The notes under the pieces: generated by a model
Told to the model about the DNA's origin: nothing
Databases searched by the model: none
What the model saw: only the letters and a program-made list of their open reading frames with translations
Position numbers and translations under genes: made by a program
From: Pisolithus tinctorius
Taxonomy: Eukaryota > Basidiomycota > Agaricomycetes > Boletales > Pisolithaceae
Direction: 5' to 3'
Length of the DNA: 64,000 nt
NCBI GenBank assembly: GCA_024663395.1
Contig: JANFAH010000035.1
Span: forward strand, 248,001-312,000
Part shown: positions 41,613 through 52,610 of the stretch, in pieces
How positions within the stretch are numbered: the first letter of the stretch is position 1
How the letters are laid out: every line of letters starts with the position of its first letter

Positions 41613-43929
41613 TGTCACACATCAAAGGTGTTGTGGTGTTAAGTCCATGACTGGGATGGGGGTCAAAGGCCAAAGGCCGAGCGCCAGGGGCAACAACCCT
41701 TGGTCTTAGCTCATGCACTAGACCCTTGCGCAAGCCAGGTTGAAGTCAGAGAAAGCCGAGGGGGATCAGGAGCGAAAGCTGAGAGTCAACTCGGGCTTAA
41801 GCTGGAGACTTGGGGTGAACTAAGTTGATATTCAGACTAAGGAACTAAGTACAACATACGTAGAGTATATATACCGAAGACTGGCAACCTGAAGGCCAGG
41901 GTTACCAGTGAGGAACTAAATAGCTGTGCAAAGAACTAACTAAAGGTTAAATGAGAAGGCAGGGATTGGAGAGCTGAAGACAGACACTGCCCCGGCACAA
42001 GCGAGGGCAGTACAAAGCCTAACTAGAAAAGTATAGTAAGAAAACAGAGCTTGTTTCAGCAGTCGGCATTGACCTGGCATTTTGAACCTAAGACCGACCC
42101 ACAGGTTTCCTGGTATATGACATGTGGACATGGTTACAGCTGACTCTGCCTAACTTGTTGACGAGTTGTGCACAATGCCCATGCCATGCAGATGAAGACT
42201 AAAGGCCTCATGTGTAGAAAGACTGCTGGATGTTAACAGTCATCCTTTGTGCAAGAACAAGTTGTCAGTGCTAAAGAGAAAAGAGGAAGCAAGTTAAGCG
42301 TGCATTAAAGGTTTTTAGCCCCCATGTATGGCATTCCAGTTTTCATTGTATCTCCACCATTTCCAAAGATATCAACTCTGTTCTCACACTTGCTTAAAGT
42401 GCTCGGCCCCATGATTCTTCCTTCCAAATTTGGAGAGGATCCTCACACCCTACACATTTCTACAGCACTCCATCCATCAGACGCTCATTTCACTAAGTCC
42501 ATCAATCATGGCTGCCTCTTCATTGATCATCTCGCTTGTCTCATTTGCCAGAGACAGTGGCTATGTATATCTGCCAGGCATTCCCACCAGCTTCTGTCCT
42601 GAAGCCCCCTGGTTCATCCTGTCATTGTCAGCCCCATCTCATCCCATGCAGCTTGGTCAGCATGTTCTCCTTGTCAGTATGACTTCCAGAAGGATGTTCT
42701 TTGGTCACCTCAGGTCTGTCACTTGGCTAGAAAGGTCTTATGTGGTCATTTCAGTCTCCCCAGTTGATGAAGCATATGGATTGTTCCTCCCTGCACCCTG
42801 CACTGTCTTTATTCCAGTCTCGTCCATCATTCTTCCCACATTGTGACAGCTGCAGCATAATCTACTGTTCTCCAGCCTCCCTGATCGCATTCATGATGAG
42901 TATGATGTGCATCTTGCCTTCTTACTGCAAGATCCAGCAGAAGACATTCCCCCTTCTCCTCCTCCTCTGTCAGAGCCCCATTCATGAAGTTTTTGTTAAC
43001 TTCACTGAGAGGATGGAAGGGTGGGAGATGCGATTGCTTATGCTCCCATTGCCCCACAGACCCCCAATGCCCTAGCCCCCTTTGACACCTGACTCATGCC
43101 CTTCAGTTCTGGAATTAATACTTCCATGTCTGGAAACACTGTCCATCTGTCATGCCATCTTTGGATCTAGAGATGTCTCCGCCAAGATCTGACTTGCATC
43201 GCCACCCCCTAATGTGATATCAGTGCACTTACTCAGTTTCTGACTCCATTTGACTCATTCTGTGATATTTCAACTATCCTTGACTTGTTTATCGCCAATA
43301 CTTACCAATCTTCTTTGCTTGCTTACTTTTCATTTCTCACTTACTCATCATGATTACTCAGTCCTTACTCATTACTTACCAAGTGATTGTGCCTGGTTTG
43401 TCACAAGCTGTGCTCCCCCCACAGTATATAAACCCCCATGTACTTAGCTACCCCCAAGCAATCAGAAGCAATCCAGAAGTCACTCAGCAGTCAGTTCAGC
43501 TCTCTCAGGCATAACTTGTTGTTGACAGTTGAGGCTCATTTGGAAGAGTCTATCTGTCTTCATCATATCATTGGTAGTTGAGGCTCCACAAAGGGGTCTA
43601 TCTGCCTTCATCAGTATCATCAGTGCTTAGTCAGCAACTTTTGCTTAGTCATTCATCTTCTCCTGTGTAACTTGTCATCAACTTGTGCTAGGAGCACATT
43701 CTATTAAAGCTCATCACTCTACTCAGCATCCCTCTCCCAGTCATCATCCATCCATTCCCTCCTGCATAACTCATCAACAACTTGTGCTAGGAACACCTGC
43801 CATCAAAATTTCCCCCACTTAGATTTTTCTGCACTCCAGGTTCCACAGGGGCACACCACCACTTGCACATTATTTGTCTTTGGTGTTGGTTTGGTTGGTT
43901 TATACTGCCTTTCCACACTTTGACTCACA
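41613..43929 (+). repeat. Solo LTR copy F, interrupted by another solo LTR
   Basis: It begins TGTCACACATCAAAGGTG, is interrupted after 24 bp by a 486-bp insertion (41637-42122 plus duplication), then resumes at TGTGGACATGG and runs to TTTGACTCACA at 43929. Excluding the insert it is about 1.8 kb. The internal ORF is truncated by TGA at 42844. It joins chitin synthase remains on the left to gypsy element 4 pol on the right. Flanks (CCTG before, GCAG after) do not match. Confidence 0.85.
41637..42122 (-). repeat. 486-bp solo LTR inside copy F
   Basis: It has TG...CA ends (TGTTAAGTCC ... GGTATATGACA) and a perfect 5-bp target duplication TGTGG (41632-41636 and 42123-42127). A minus-strand TATATATAC lies near 41866, and the ...TATGACA end resembles LTRs of elements 1 and 2, so a minus orientation and related family are likely. 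It has no internal region, as expected from LTR-LTR recombination. Confidence 0.88.
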
Positions 43930-45682
43930 GCAGGCAATGTCCAAATAGTAGGGGACAAATCTTTGATAGAAGTTTGTGAATCCTAGGAAGGCTCACACAT
44001 CCTTGACCTTTCTTGGGATGGGCCATTTGGCAATGCCTTGGACTTTAATGTGGTCCATGGCAATGGTATTTTCTTTGATGATCATTCCAAGGTATTCCAC
44101 CTCAGTTAGATCAAAATGACATTTTTCCAATTTAAGGGGGAGGAATAGTTCCCTCATTCATTCTAGAACATGACAGGTCCTTCATTTGTGTTCTTTGGGA
44201 TCTGTGGAGAAGATGAGGAGGTCATCCATATAGACAACCAGCCATCCTTCAGCAATCATGTCTCAGAACAAGTCATTCATGAATCACTGGAAGGTGGCAG
44301 GAGAGTTACACAGCCCAAAGAACATTACAGTTGGTTCAAAGAGTCCCTTGTGCATGATGAACGCAGCTTTTCATTGGTCTCTTTCTTTGATACAGACATT
44401 GTTCCAGCCCAATCTTACATCCATCTTTGTGAAGATAGATGCTCCCTTGAGTTTATCAATGAGATCTGAGATAAGGGGAAGGGGATATGCATCCTTCACC
44501 ATGTTCTTATTCAGATATCAATAGTCTTGACAGGGGCAAAGGGAGCCATCTTTCTTTCCTACAAAGAAGAAGGGTGCTGCTTGGGGGGACTTTGAGGGGT
44601 GGATTTTCCCTTCTCGAAGATTTTCCTCTAAAAACTTTTCTGTAGATTCTCACTCCAAGGGGGAGAGTGGGTATGCCTTAGCCACCTTGGGGACAAAGTC
44701 CTCAACAAGGTTGATGGTGTGATCATAGGGTCATGATGGAGGCAAAACTCCATCAGAAGGTTGTTCGAAAACTGAGGCAAAGTCTTTATAGTCTTCAGGG
44801 AGGATGGCCTTAGGTTTCTTTGTGTGTTCTTCTTGGGCTAATTCAGTAGCTGTAGTAATCTTCTGAAGAAGACTATTCTTGGGATTAATCTTCTTGGCTT
44901 CTTTAACTAGTTTTCCAACTGACATTACAAAATGTGCTTGGATGGTTTCATCTTCTGGTTCTTCATAGTCCATGAACTTGTTGATCCCTTTCTTTTCAGC
45001 AGGGGACACAAGGTTCACAGCAGGTTCTTCAATAGTGACCAAAGAGACATAGCACTTTAGTTCCTTGGACCTGTCGGTCTTTTCATTGATGGAGAGGGTT
45101 CCCATTCTCCAATCAACAATGGGGTTATTTTCTTGTAGCCAAGGGAGATCGAGGATGACATTTTCCATTCCACAGTTGATAATGTGGAAGGACTGATGAA
45201 CAAGTCCCTCGACCTTGAAGTAGAGAGTGGCAGAAAACAAGATTCTTCCCTTGGAATTTTGGGTTCCATCAGTGTTCTTAGCAAGGATGGGTTTGGTGAG
45301 TCATCGAGTAGGGATTCAATGCTTTTGCACAAATTCCCAATTGATACAGGAGATTTCAGCACCAGAGTTGACCAGTGCAGTGGTGTTGACAATTTTTCCA
45401 GTTCTTTCTGATGTGTATAGTGAAATGGGGATTTGCATAGTATGATCTGGGGTGGACAATACTAGTACAGGTGCAACAGAAATAGAACTGTCCTTAGTCT
45501 TGGGAACATCTGATGTCAATGAAGAGTTCCCTTCTAAAAATCCTTTCCTAATGCCCTAGCAATATTTACTAAGGCAATGGAAGGACTGGCAACTTTTTCT
45601 TCATCATCACTTTCTTCCACTTCCACAATTTTGCAGATCTTTTTAACCTTTTTTGGGGGGTTTTTCCTTTGTCAGGACACTC
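43930..45682 (-). pseudogene. Gypsy element 4 pol: protease and RT, 3' truncated
   Basis: Protease lies near 45390-45330 (TALVNSGAEISCINWEFV, with Asn for the catalytic Asp of the DSG triad). A retropepsin-RT linker follows at 45240-44731 (NVILDLPWLQENNPIVDW). The RT spans about 44700-43945 and its YMDD box is intact near 44240. The thumb reads close to RKVKDV then FLGFTNFY. Frames are broken in several places. RNase H and integrase are missing, cut at 43930 by LTR copy F. Asn at the protease site could be an Asp GAC/GAT to AAC/AAT change. Confidence 0.82.
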
Positions 45683-46438
45683 TCAAGAGAGGTGGCCTTT
45701 GTTTCCACAGCCGAAACATCTTCCTTCTTTGATGTGTTGGTCTTGTTCTTCTTTGGAGAGTCTCACTCCATCCATGTCCATAGTATTTGGATCTGTTTCT
45801 TCTGAGAGATTGTTCTTGGAGTAGAACATTCTCTTTTCTTTCTTTCCCAAAAGCTCATTTATCTTCCTCCACTTAGCATCAAACTTCTGGGCATGTTTGT
45901 ACCAGTTGCTGATAGTGGTGGGGGTCATTTCCATCATGTGGATGCAGTTCACAATGAATGGTTTAAGTCCCTGAGAGAAGAACTCAATCAGGGTGACATC
46001 CTGGGTGATGGTGGAGTCAGCAGCAGCAGTATGGAAATCTGTGATATATTGTTCCACAGATTCCTTCTGTTTAAGGGTGTGCAGTTTGGCAATAGCAACA
46101 CCAGCAGAGTCAGGGGAGGTAAATGAGGTTTTGAAGTCTTTTATAAAATCAGCAAAGGAGCCAAAACTTGGGGGTGTCTTTTCTAGAGACATCTTCTGGA
46201 AAGTTGCTGCCCAAGAGCAAGCAACTCCCTTCTTCATGTATGACAGTGCATAGACAACCTTTTTGGTGTCAGTGTCATAGACTTCTTTGTTAACCATGAG
46301 GTACATCTGGACTGAAAACAACCAGCTCATGGCATTCTTTTGGTTGCCATCAAAATCAGACAGGGCACCAATCTTCACTTCAGTGGCTTTGACAGCAGTA
46401 GCACCAGTTGGTGCCTTCGATGATGAACTGGACATCAT
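45683..46438 (-). pseudogene. Gypsy element 4 Gag with TGA inside the zinc knuckle
   Basis: The 251-aa frame starts at 46438 with a Ser-rich N-terminus. A Gag core follows (NAMSWLFSVQMYLM, SFADFIKDFKTSF, TLKQKESVEQYITDFH), then a linker and the knuckle CFGCGNKGHLS. TGA (45683-45685) follows directly, then the same frame reads ECPD. Relatives have Arg or a similar residue between Ser and Glu there, so the stop is probably a CGA codon that became TGA. Downstream the reading frame shifts by -1 within a C6A6 tract at 45645-45660, where a one-base indel or a frameshift site cannot be told apart. Confidence 0.85.
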
Positions 46439-46440
46439 AT

Positions 46441-46734
46441 TCTGAGGTGGGGGCGGGGTGTAGGAAGAGTGGTGATGGGTACTGGTGGGATGGGGGTACT
46501 GAGTGAGGTGAGGGACTGAGTGAAGAGGTTCAAGAGGATACCAGAGGTAAATCCTCTATCTGGTTGTTCAGGTTTGTTGGAGGAGGTGTCAGTGACAGTG
46601 CTCTCCTGTTCTTTGTTGGATGATGATTCTTCTCATGTGGGTCACAACAGTGCCCAACATTGGTTGTTTCAGGGGTTCATGGTGGTGCACCAAACAGTGA
46701 CTGATTCAGCCAAAGGCTGGTAGACTTGAGCTTT
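46441..46734 (-). other. 5' leader of gypsy element 4
   Basis: A G-rich plus-strand stretch lies between the Gag start and the LTR, as expected for an untranslated leader. No clear tRNA-type primer site is seen next to the LTR. Confidence 0.5.
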
Positions 46735-47146
46735 TGTTACACTTGACTGAAGTCAAGACATAGGGAGAGCTCAAACACAGACAATGGGTTTCTACTGAGC
46801 AATGGCTGCAGTAACCTTTGCAAACAACAAAGGATTTGATCAATGCTGGTAAAAGTGGTCTTGGTTAGGGACACTGAGGGTGAAGTTCTGAGGACAGGAC
46901 TTGAGCCGACAGGCTAAATACTACAAAGAAATGGACCATGAGGCATCCACATGTAACAAGGCAACTATGCTATTGGTTGAACAATAGCAGCACATGTTTT
47001 AGGCATGTAGCAAGTTTGTAATGCTAGTGGTGGAAATAGGGAGCTGTTGGATCAGAGAGAAGATGGTGCTAAAAGGAAACATAGTCCAATGGATCAGACA
47101 CAAGGTAATCATACAGTGAAAAAGAAAGCAGGGGTGAAACGTAACA
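46735..47146 (-). repeat. 5' LTR of gypsy element 4 (about 412 bp)
   Basis: Ends are TGTTAC...GTAACA, a 6-bp inverted terminal match, placed directly upstream of the Gag leader. The other LTR is lost with the 3' half of the element. The outer boundary abuts the truncated start of solo LTR copy G. Confidence 0.7.
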
Positions 47147-48278
47147 GTCTCATCCATCATTCTTCCAAAATTGCAACAGCTACAGTATAATCTACTGTTC
47201 TCCACTCTCCCTGATTGCATCCATGATGAGTATGACACACATCTTGCCTCCTTATTGCAAGATACAGCAGAAGATGCTCCCCCTTTGTCCTCTCTTCCAA
47301 CAGAGCCTCATTCATGAAGTTTTCATTTGCTTCACTGAGAGGACAGTTAGGTGGGGGAAGTTGTGATCCTCTATGCTCCTGTCACCCCACAGACCCACAA
47401 AGCTTGATCCCTGTTGACATCTGACTCACCCTGTCCATTTTTGAATGTACTATATTGGCATCAGATCAGTGCTGCCTCTGTCATCCCACTTTGGCGCAGA
47501 AGCAATCTCTTCAAGATGTGACATGCATGGCCTCCCCCTGATGCAATTCCAGTGTGCTTTCCCAGTTTCTGGCATCACTTGACTCATACTTTGACATTCT
47601 GACTGTCCTTGACTCACCTATTGCCAATACTTACCAATCTTTTGACTTTGCCTACTGATTCTTCACTTTTTGGCTTACTTATCCTTACCAATGCTCACCA
47701 AGGCTTTCTATGATGATTACCCATCACTTACATTCCTTACTCATCAGTTACCAATCACTTACCAAGCATTTGCACCTTGTTTTCCATAGGCAACATCCCT
47801 ATACAGTATATAAATCACTGTACTTAGATATCTGAACAAGAAGAAGATGTCAGAGAGCCCCTCTTGCTCACATTTTTATCATCACTCAGTAAATCATTCA
47901 TCAGCTTTGATAAGTTGAGACTTTATTAAGGGTCTAACTATCATCTACTTCACTTATCATCATCTATCATCAATATACTTTGCTCCAAGTCCTCCCTGAG
48001 CTCAGTGCAGCTTAGGACATTGAATTAAGTCATCATCCATCCTTCTGTAGGCTGACAGCAGTCTACCCCCATTGCAATCTCTTGCATTCCTGCTCCTTCT
48101 TCATCAGGAGCACCCCCAACTTTCAGCACTCATCTTTGAGTGTTGTAGCTCACAAAAAACCCTCCCAAAGAAAAGGTTCTACCATCTAGGTACAATGTAG
48201 GCACACCACCACTCACTTTCATTGTCTTTTGTGTTGGTTTTGGTTGGTTTTCACCACTGAACCACACTTTGACTCACA
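47147..48278 (+). repeat. Solo LTR copy G, 5' truncated, D subfamily
   Basis: It matches copy D from about 27515 to the terminus (TCCATCATTCTTCC..., TATATAAATCACTG box near 47810, TTTGACTCACA at 48278). The first half, including most of the internal ORF, is gone. It separates gypsy element 4 from LINE ORF1. Confidence 0.8.
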
Positions 48279-48289
48279 TTGTGCAGTAT

Positions 48290-49709
48290 GTTGTTCTTGC
48301 TTTCCATTTTGTGGAGGGTGTCTGGTAGTTCTGTGTTGGTCAAGATGGGGAGGAACAGGATTACTATGCTGAAGTGGTGGTTTTTGATCATTACCTTGCC
48401 ACCTAGTTTCACAAGGAAGGTTGCTTTGTTGGTGGGTTCTTTGATCCATGCTACAGCTTTGTAGAAATATCTGTTATAGGCTACCTCAGTAGTGAACAAA
48501 CTACTGAGTGTATTACTGTACCTATAGGCTACTACAGGCTGTCAGTAGAGTAGAATACTTGGAATATGAATGGACTTACCCTCAGTAGTGAACAAACTAC
48601 TGAGGGAATACTAGTAGAAAATACTACAAGTATGTATGCTTTTTGTGCTTATGTAAGCACACTAGCATCGCAACTAAGTACCAACAAACAGTGGCACTTT
48701 ATGTTCCAACAGGCTTCTTGGGTGTTGAGCTCTAGGAGTATTCCATTGTTGCATAGCTGCATGATTGATTTGAGTTGTAGGTCAGGGCTGTCAGCTTGTT
48801 CTACTGCCTCCAGCACTAGTTTGATTGCTTCTATTATGGACTCTCTTGATGACAAGTCATTGAGGGTGGGGTGATTGCTGCTAGGGTCAATCAGTAGTTG
48901 TCTCTCTTTAACAGCAGTGTGGGCCTTAGCATATTCTGGCAATAGGCATTTGCCCAGTGGGATTTAGTTGGAGTTAGTTGCTGTTGTTGCTAGGGCATCC
49001 CTGCATGGCATGTGGGGGGAGGTGTGTGGTTCTTGAGTAGATTCTTCATATCTTCCATTGTCATCTTCATTGTGTTTATGTCTGCAATTATGTTTTGAAC
49101 CTCCCCTTCCAGATGGTGGGTATCCACACTACCAGTTGTGTTGGCAATTAATTCCATTTTTTCGGTGAGGTTGTTGTTCAGCAAGTCTGTGTTCTTGTTG
49201 ATTTTTTCTAGTTTATCAGTGGTCGATAGGATCTTGGCTATCTGTGGGGAGATGGCTGCAATGACCGAGTTTTCTATGCTGGTTGATATGGCTTTGATGA
49301 CAGTGTCAGCAATTGCTGATACAGCTAGTTCTCTAACTAAGTATGCTGCAGCTCTGATGGCTGACCTTAGTGTATTATTTACTCCTTTAGTTTGCAAGAT
49401 GTAGAATAGTGCGTATGAGATGTGTTCAGGGGTGGCTGGTTTGCCTTGGACCATGTATAGTTGGTCCAAATATGATCTGGCCAATTCTGCATTTTTTATT
49501 TCAGCTTCTGGGTCATTGATGATGTCATCTAATGAGAATCTGCTGCTCCTGGTGGATTTCCCAATTAAGCCAGGGCCTGACATATGAGGTGCTTGCAGGG
49601 GTCCTGGCAAGGTCATGCAGCAAGGGTTGTGGTGTATTGAGAGTGTGGGATGTGAGCAATGGTTCAGGTTGTGGTTCTGAGGATTGGTGGGGTGTTTGTT
49701 TATTGTCAC
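48290..49709 (-). pseudogene. LINE (Tad-like) ORF1 remnant, interrupted
   Basis: The N-terminal frame 49709-48990 has LARSYLDQLYMVQGKPATPEHISYA-type sequence (short motif QGKPATPEH), then a predicted coiled coil (TDKLEKINKNTDLLNN). After a frame change, 48942-48710 reads TAVKERQLLIDPSS and DLQLKSIMQLCNNGILLELN, and 48460-48290 continues WIKEPTNKATFLVKLG. This order is typical of ORF1 of basidiomycete non-LTR retrotransposons, whose distal CCHC fingers and ORF2 are missing. About 250 bp with two palindromes are inserted between ELNTQEA and WIKEP. Confidence 0.65.
48485..48604. repeat. Paired 24-bp palindromes within an insertion in LINE ORF1
   Basis: The perfect palindrome CTCAGTAGTGAACAAACTACTGAG (9-bp arms, 6-nt loop) occurs twice, 48485-48508 and 48581-48604. 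Both lie inside the roughly 255 bp that separate two adjacent ORF1 blocks, so they are part of a small MITE-like insertion of unknown class. Confidence 0.8.
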
Positions 49710-49814
49710 TTTTCCTGTGATGGGCTCTACTTTTTCCTAGCTGGTGTGACAAGTCCCAGACAAAATTTTCTTTCAGGGTCCTGGTTGGGGTGCCATGCAG
49801 AGCAGAGTCAAGGA

Positions 49815-50113
49815 GCATTTCTGGATCACATGGCTGAGTACTATAAGCAAGTGTGGGAGTGGTGTCAGTATCTGCAGAAACAAGGGAGATATGGATATGT
49901 TGAAAACCAGAATGCTGTACATGGGTGCTAAGAACTTTTATGGGTGCTTAACTCACTTCCTTCTCTTTTCTTTGGCATTGATGACTCATTCTTGTGCAAA
50001 GGATGACTGCTAACATTCCTGGCCATCTTCCTATGCATTAGGTCTCTAGTCTCTCATCTCCATTCATCAGCAATATCCATGTCCATGTCACCAAACACCT
50101 TTGGTGTGTGACA
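49815..50113 (-). repeat. Solo LTR copy H fragment, inverted
   Basis: The reverse complement reads TGTCACACACCAAAGGTGTTTGG and follows copy D for about 300 bp. It is the start of the LTR, in the opposite orientation to every other copy. The rest is missing. Confidence 0.75.
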
Positions 50114-52610
50114 CTGCCCATACATAGAATCAATGCTCCAACTCCAGAAGCAACCAACCTGGCTATGACAGAACTACACAAGACAGAGATCCCACTGTAT
50201 GCAGAAGCAACACTCCAACAGCAGGAGATGTCAACCTGACTATGACAGGACTACATGAGACAGATATCCCTCCCATACCAGCACCTATGCCTATACCCAC
50301 TCAACCCCATCATTGTATGCCTTCATCATCATTTCATCACAACAGCTTCCCCAGGCTTTGTCTGACAACATTGACGATGACAAACTGGAGGAACCTGAAG
50401 TGGCTGACAACATGATCTCCATTGCAGACTCAGACTTGAAACCAACCACTTCTGAGTCACTTAATAGCACAAATGTGAACTTGAACTCAACATCAACACA
50501 GCACCTTGAACAAGAGCATGTGAAAATTGTATATTCACCTATGTGGTGTGGCATGAAGTGGAGCACCAATGAGAATCAGGAGGCTGCAGGCAAGGGGAAT
50601 AGGGAAGAAGATGGTGAGTGAGGTAGAGCTGCTACTGAATCTATGTCAAGTATTTCAAGCACCACAGTGTCAACAGCAAAGATGACAATGACAGTGGAGG
50701 CTGGGGTCAGGTCCAGAGCAGTCAGAGGTAAGACAACCCCCAATTGCACAAAGCACATAGATGGCTGGGGACCACAAAATTTGAGCATGTCATTGTGTTG
50801 AGTGGATCTGGGTCCAGTATTAGGAGAAGTGGAACTACATTGGTATGTGGCCATCATTGAAACCTGCATCTGCTTTGCTTGATCAGAGACACATGAAGAC
50901 AGATGTGGGGAGTGTGGTTGGAACTTCCGCACTGGTAAAGAGACATGAATGACAGACACAACCAGTCAGCTACAACTCTGCACACCCATGCATCAGCACA
51001 GAACATGAATGGTACATGTTTTGTCATGTGTCACCTGAATTTGTCCCTGAATCCATGGATTTCTGGTTCTGGTTTGAGTGGTGGTAGTTGGCATAGGGCA
51101 AGAAGATGGGATGACAAACTCAGGAAGCTGGTGTTGCCCAAGTTGGGCCATGGAGAATCATAGTTCTGCTGTCAGCAGGATTGGGCTTCAGTAAGACCCT
51201 CAAATGATATGTAGATATCACAGAAACTAAAAACTGTCCAGACCAAAGGCAGATCTGATTGGCTGGAAAAGTCTGTCCTGTAGTTACCAGATGACAGATG
51301 TAATTAAGGCCTTAGGGTTTCTTGAGCATTGACCAAGTATAGGCAGGCAATAAACAGACCCTGCTTTGCATTGTTGTTGGAGACATATTCCCTCCTGTGT
51401 TTCCTTTCCTTTGGTATGATGCTTACCCACATACTTGCTTAGACTGCACAAGTTATGGTTATGTTGGAGTGTCTCAGATTACCCTACTGTCACTTGGAGA
51501 GGAATAGGATTGGACACTTTAGAGCCTAAGACCTGAAAGTCAACCCAAATGAGGTCTCTGGACAACCTATACTACAAAGATTTTCCTACACATGTGAAGT
51601 GCACATAGCCAAAGCAGTGATCATGACACCACCAGTGGCCTTGTCAAGAAATGTGAGTAAGTGATGTGTAAGTAAAAGAAAGGCCCAGAAGGGTGTAGCA
51701 CTATGTGCCAAGATTAGATGAGATAACTATGATAGGATAAGACAAGATGTGAGCAGACAAAAGAAAAAGATATGGCCATTACACAAAGTTGGTGCAGGTG
51801 AGAAAGACTATGGTAAGAAGAAAGGGGCCAACAGAGTCAAAAGCAGACATTGCCCAAGTCAAATCATTGAGAATCATGGGTGCAATGTCAACAAGTAGTG
51901 TGTTCTCAGCTCTCTTCATTGGCATCATCATGTGTGATCAGGGCTAGTGCAAGTAGTGGATCACAGCAACCAACTATGACAAGAGTGTGGACCTTTGCCA
52001 ACACTGCAACCTTTATGGCTACATTAATGACATCAAGAACAATAACCATACCACACCCCATCACATTCATGATGCCCTACATGCCAGGGATTGTACCAAA
52101 TTCAGTGCTGATCTACCAGAATTGAGAGGAAATGGCACAGGAAATGAAAAAAGAGCTGTATATGATGAGGGGTTGGAGTGGTACAAGGACATCACCTGGG
52201 TAAGGCTCATGCCATGGGATATCAGAGGACTCCAGGGACCTTTCACAGTATGCAATAGCTGTCTGGGAAAAATCATTGTAGGCAGTGAGCACTGTGAGTT
52301 TATATATGCCAAAAAGGCAGGCAGAGGGGTGGGAGGGAATAGAGGCTGGGGGCATGGTTGCTAGTTAAGGGATCATCCTGGTGAATTATCATGCAAGTGC
52401 TTGGATGCAATGTGTACTTTGCACCAGGTAGCACATCATGAAGTATGATTGAAAGTGGGGTGTGATAACATGTAGTATGTGATACCATATCAGATGACAT
52501 GGGTGCAATTAGCAGGGTAAAATGATTGCTGGAAAAATAAGGTGTATGAACAAATTTGTGGCAGTACAACAGCAGGTATACCCAACAAGAAATTAAATTT
52601 AAGCTATCAT
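50114..52610. other. Decayed, unassigned sequence with two visible frames
   Basis: A 102-aa acidic frame lies at 50313-50621 and a 125-aa frame at 51987-52364 (LCQHCNLYGYINDIK, then GLEWYKDITW, HCEFIYAKKAGRG). The second has many Cys, Trp and His where a CpG-containing Arg codon would fit, as elsewhere in the window, so it may be an old coding remnant. I do not recognise either protein. No LTR, TIR or RNA gene was seen. Confidence 0.35.

Noticed and set aside
45640..45665. Frameshift signal between gag and pol of element 4 (C6A6 run)
   Set aside because: The zero-frame codons do not form an X XXY YYZ heptamer, and a one-base indel in a homopolymer in decayed sequence is as likely.
7884..50113. 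TGTCACAC repeat as a Helitron end
   Set aside because: It starts TG and ends CA with a TATA promoter and about 1.86 kb length; no CTRR terminus or 3' hairpin. LTR fits better.
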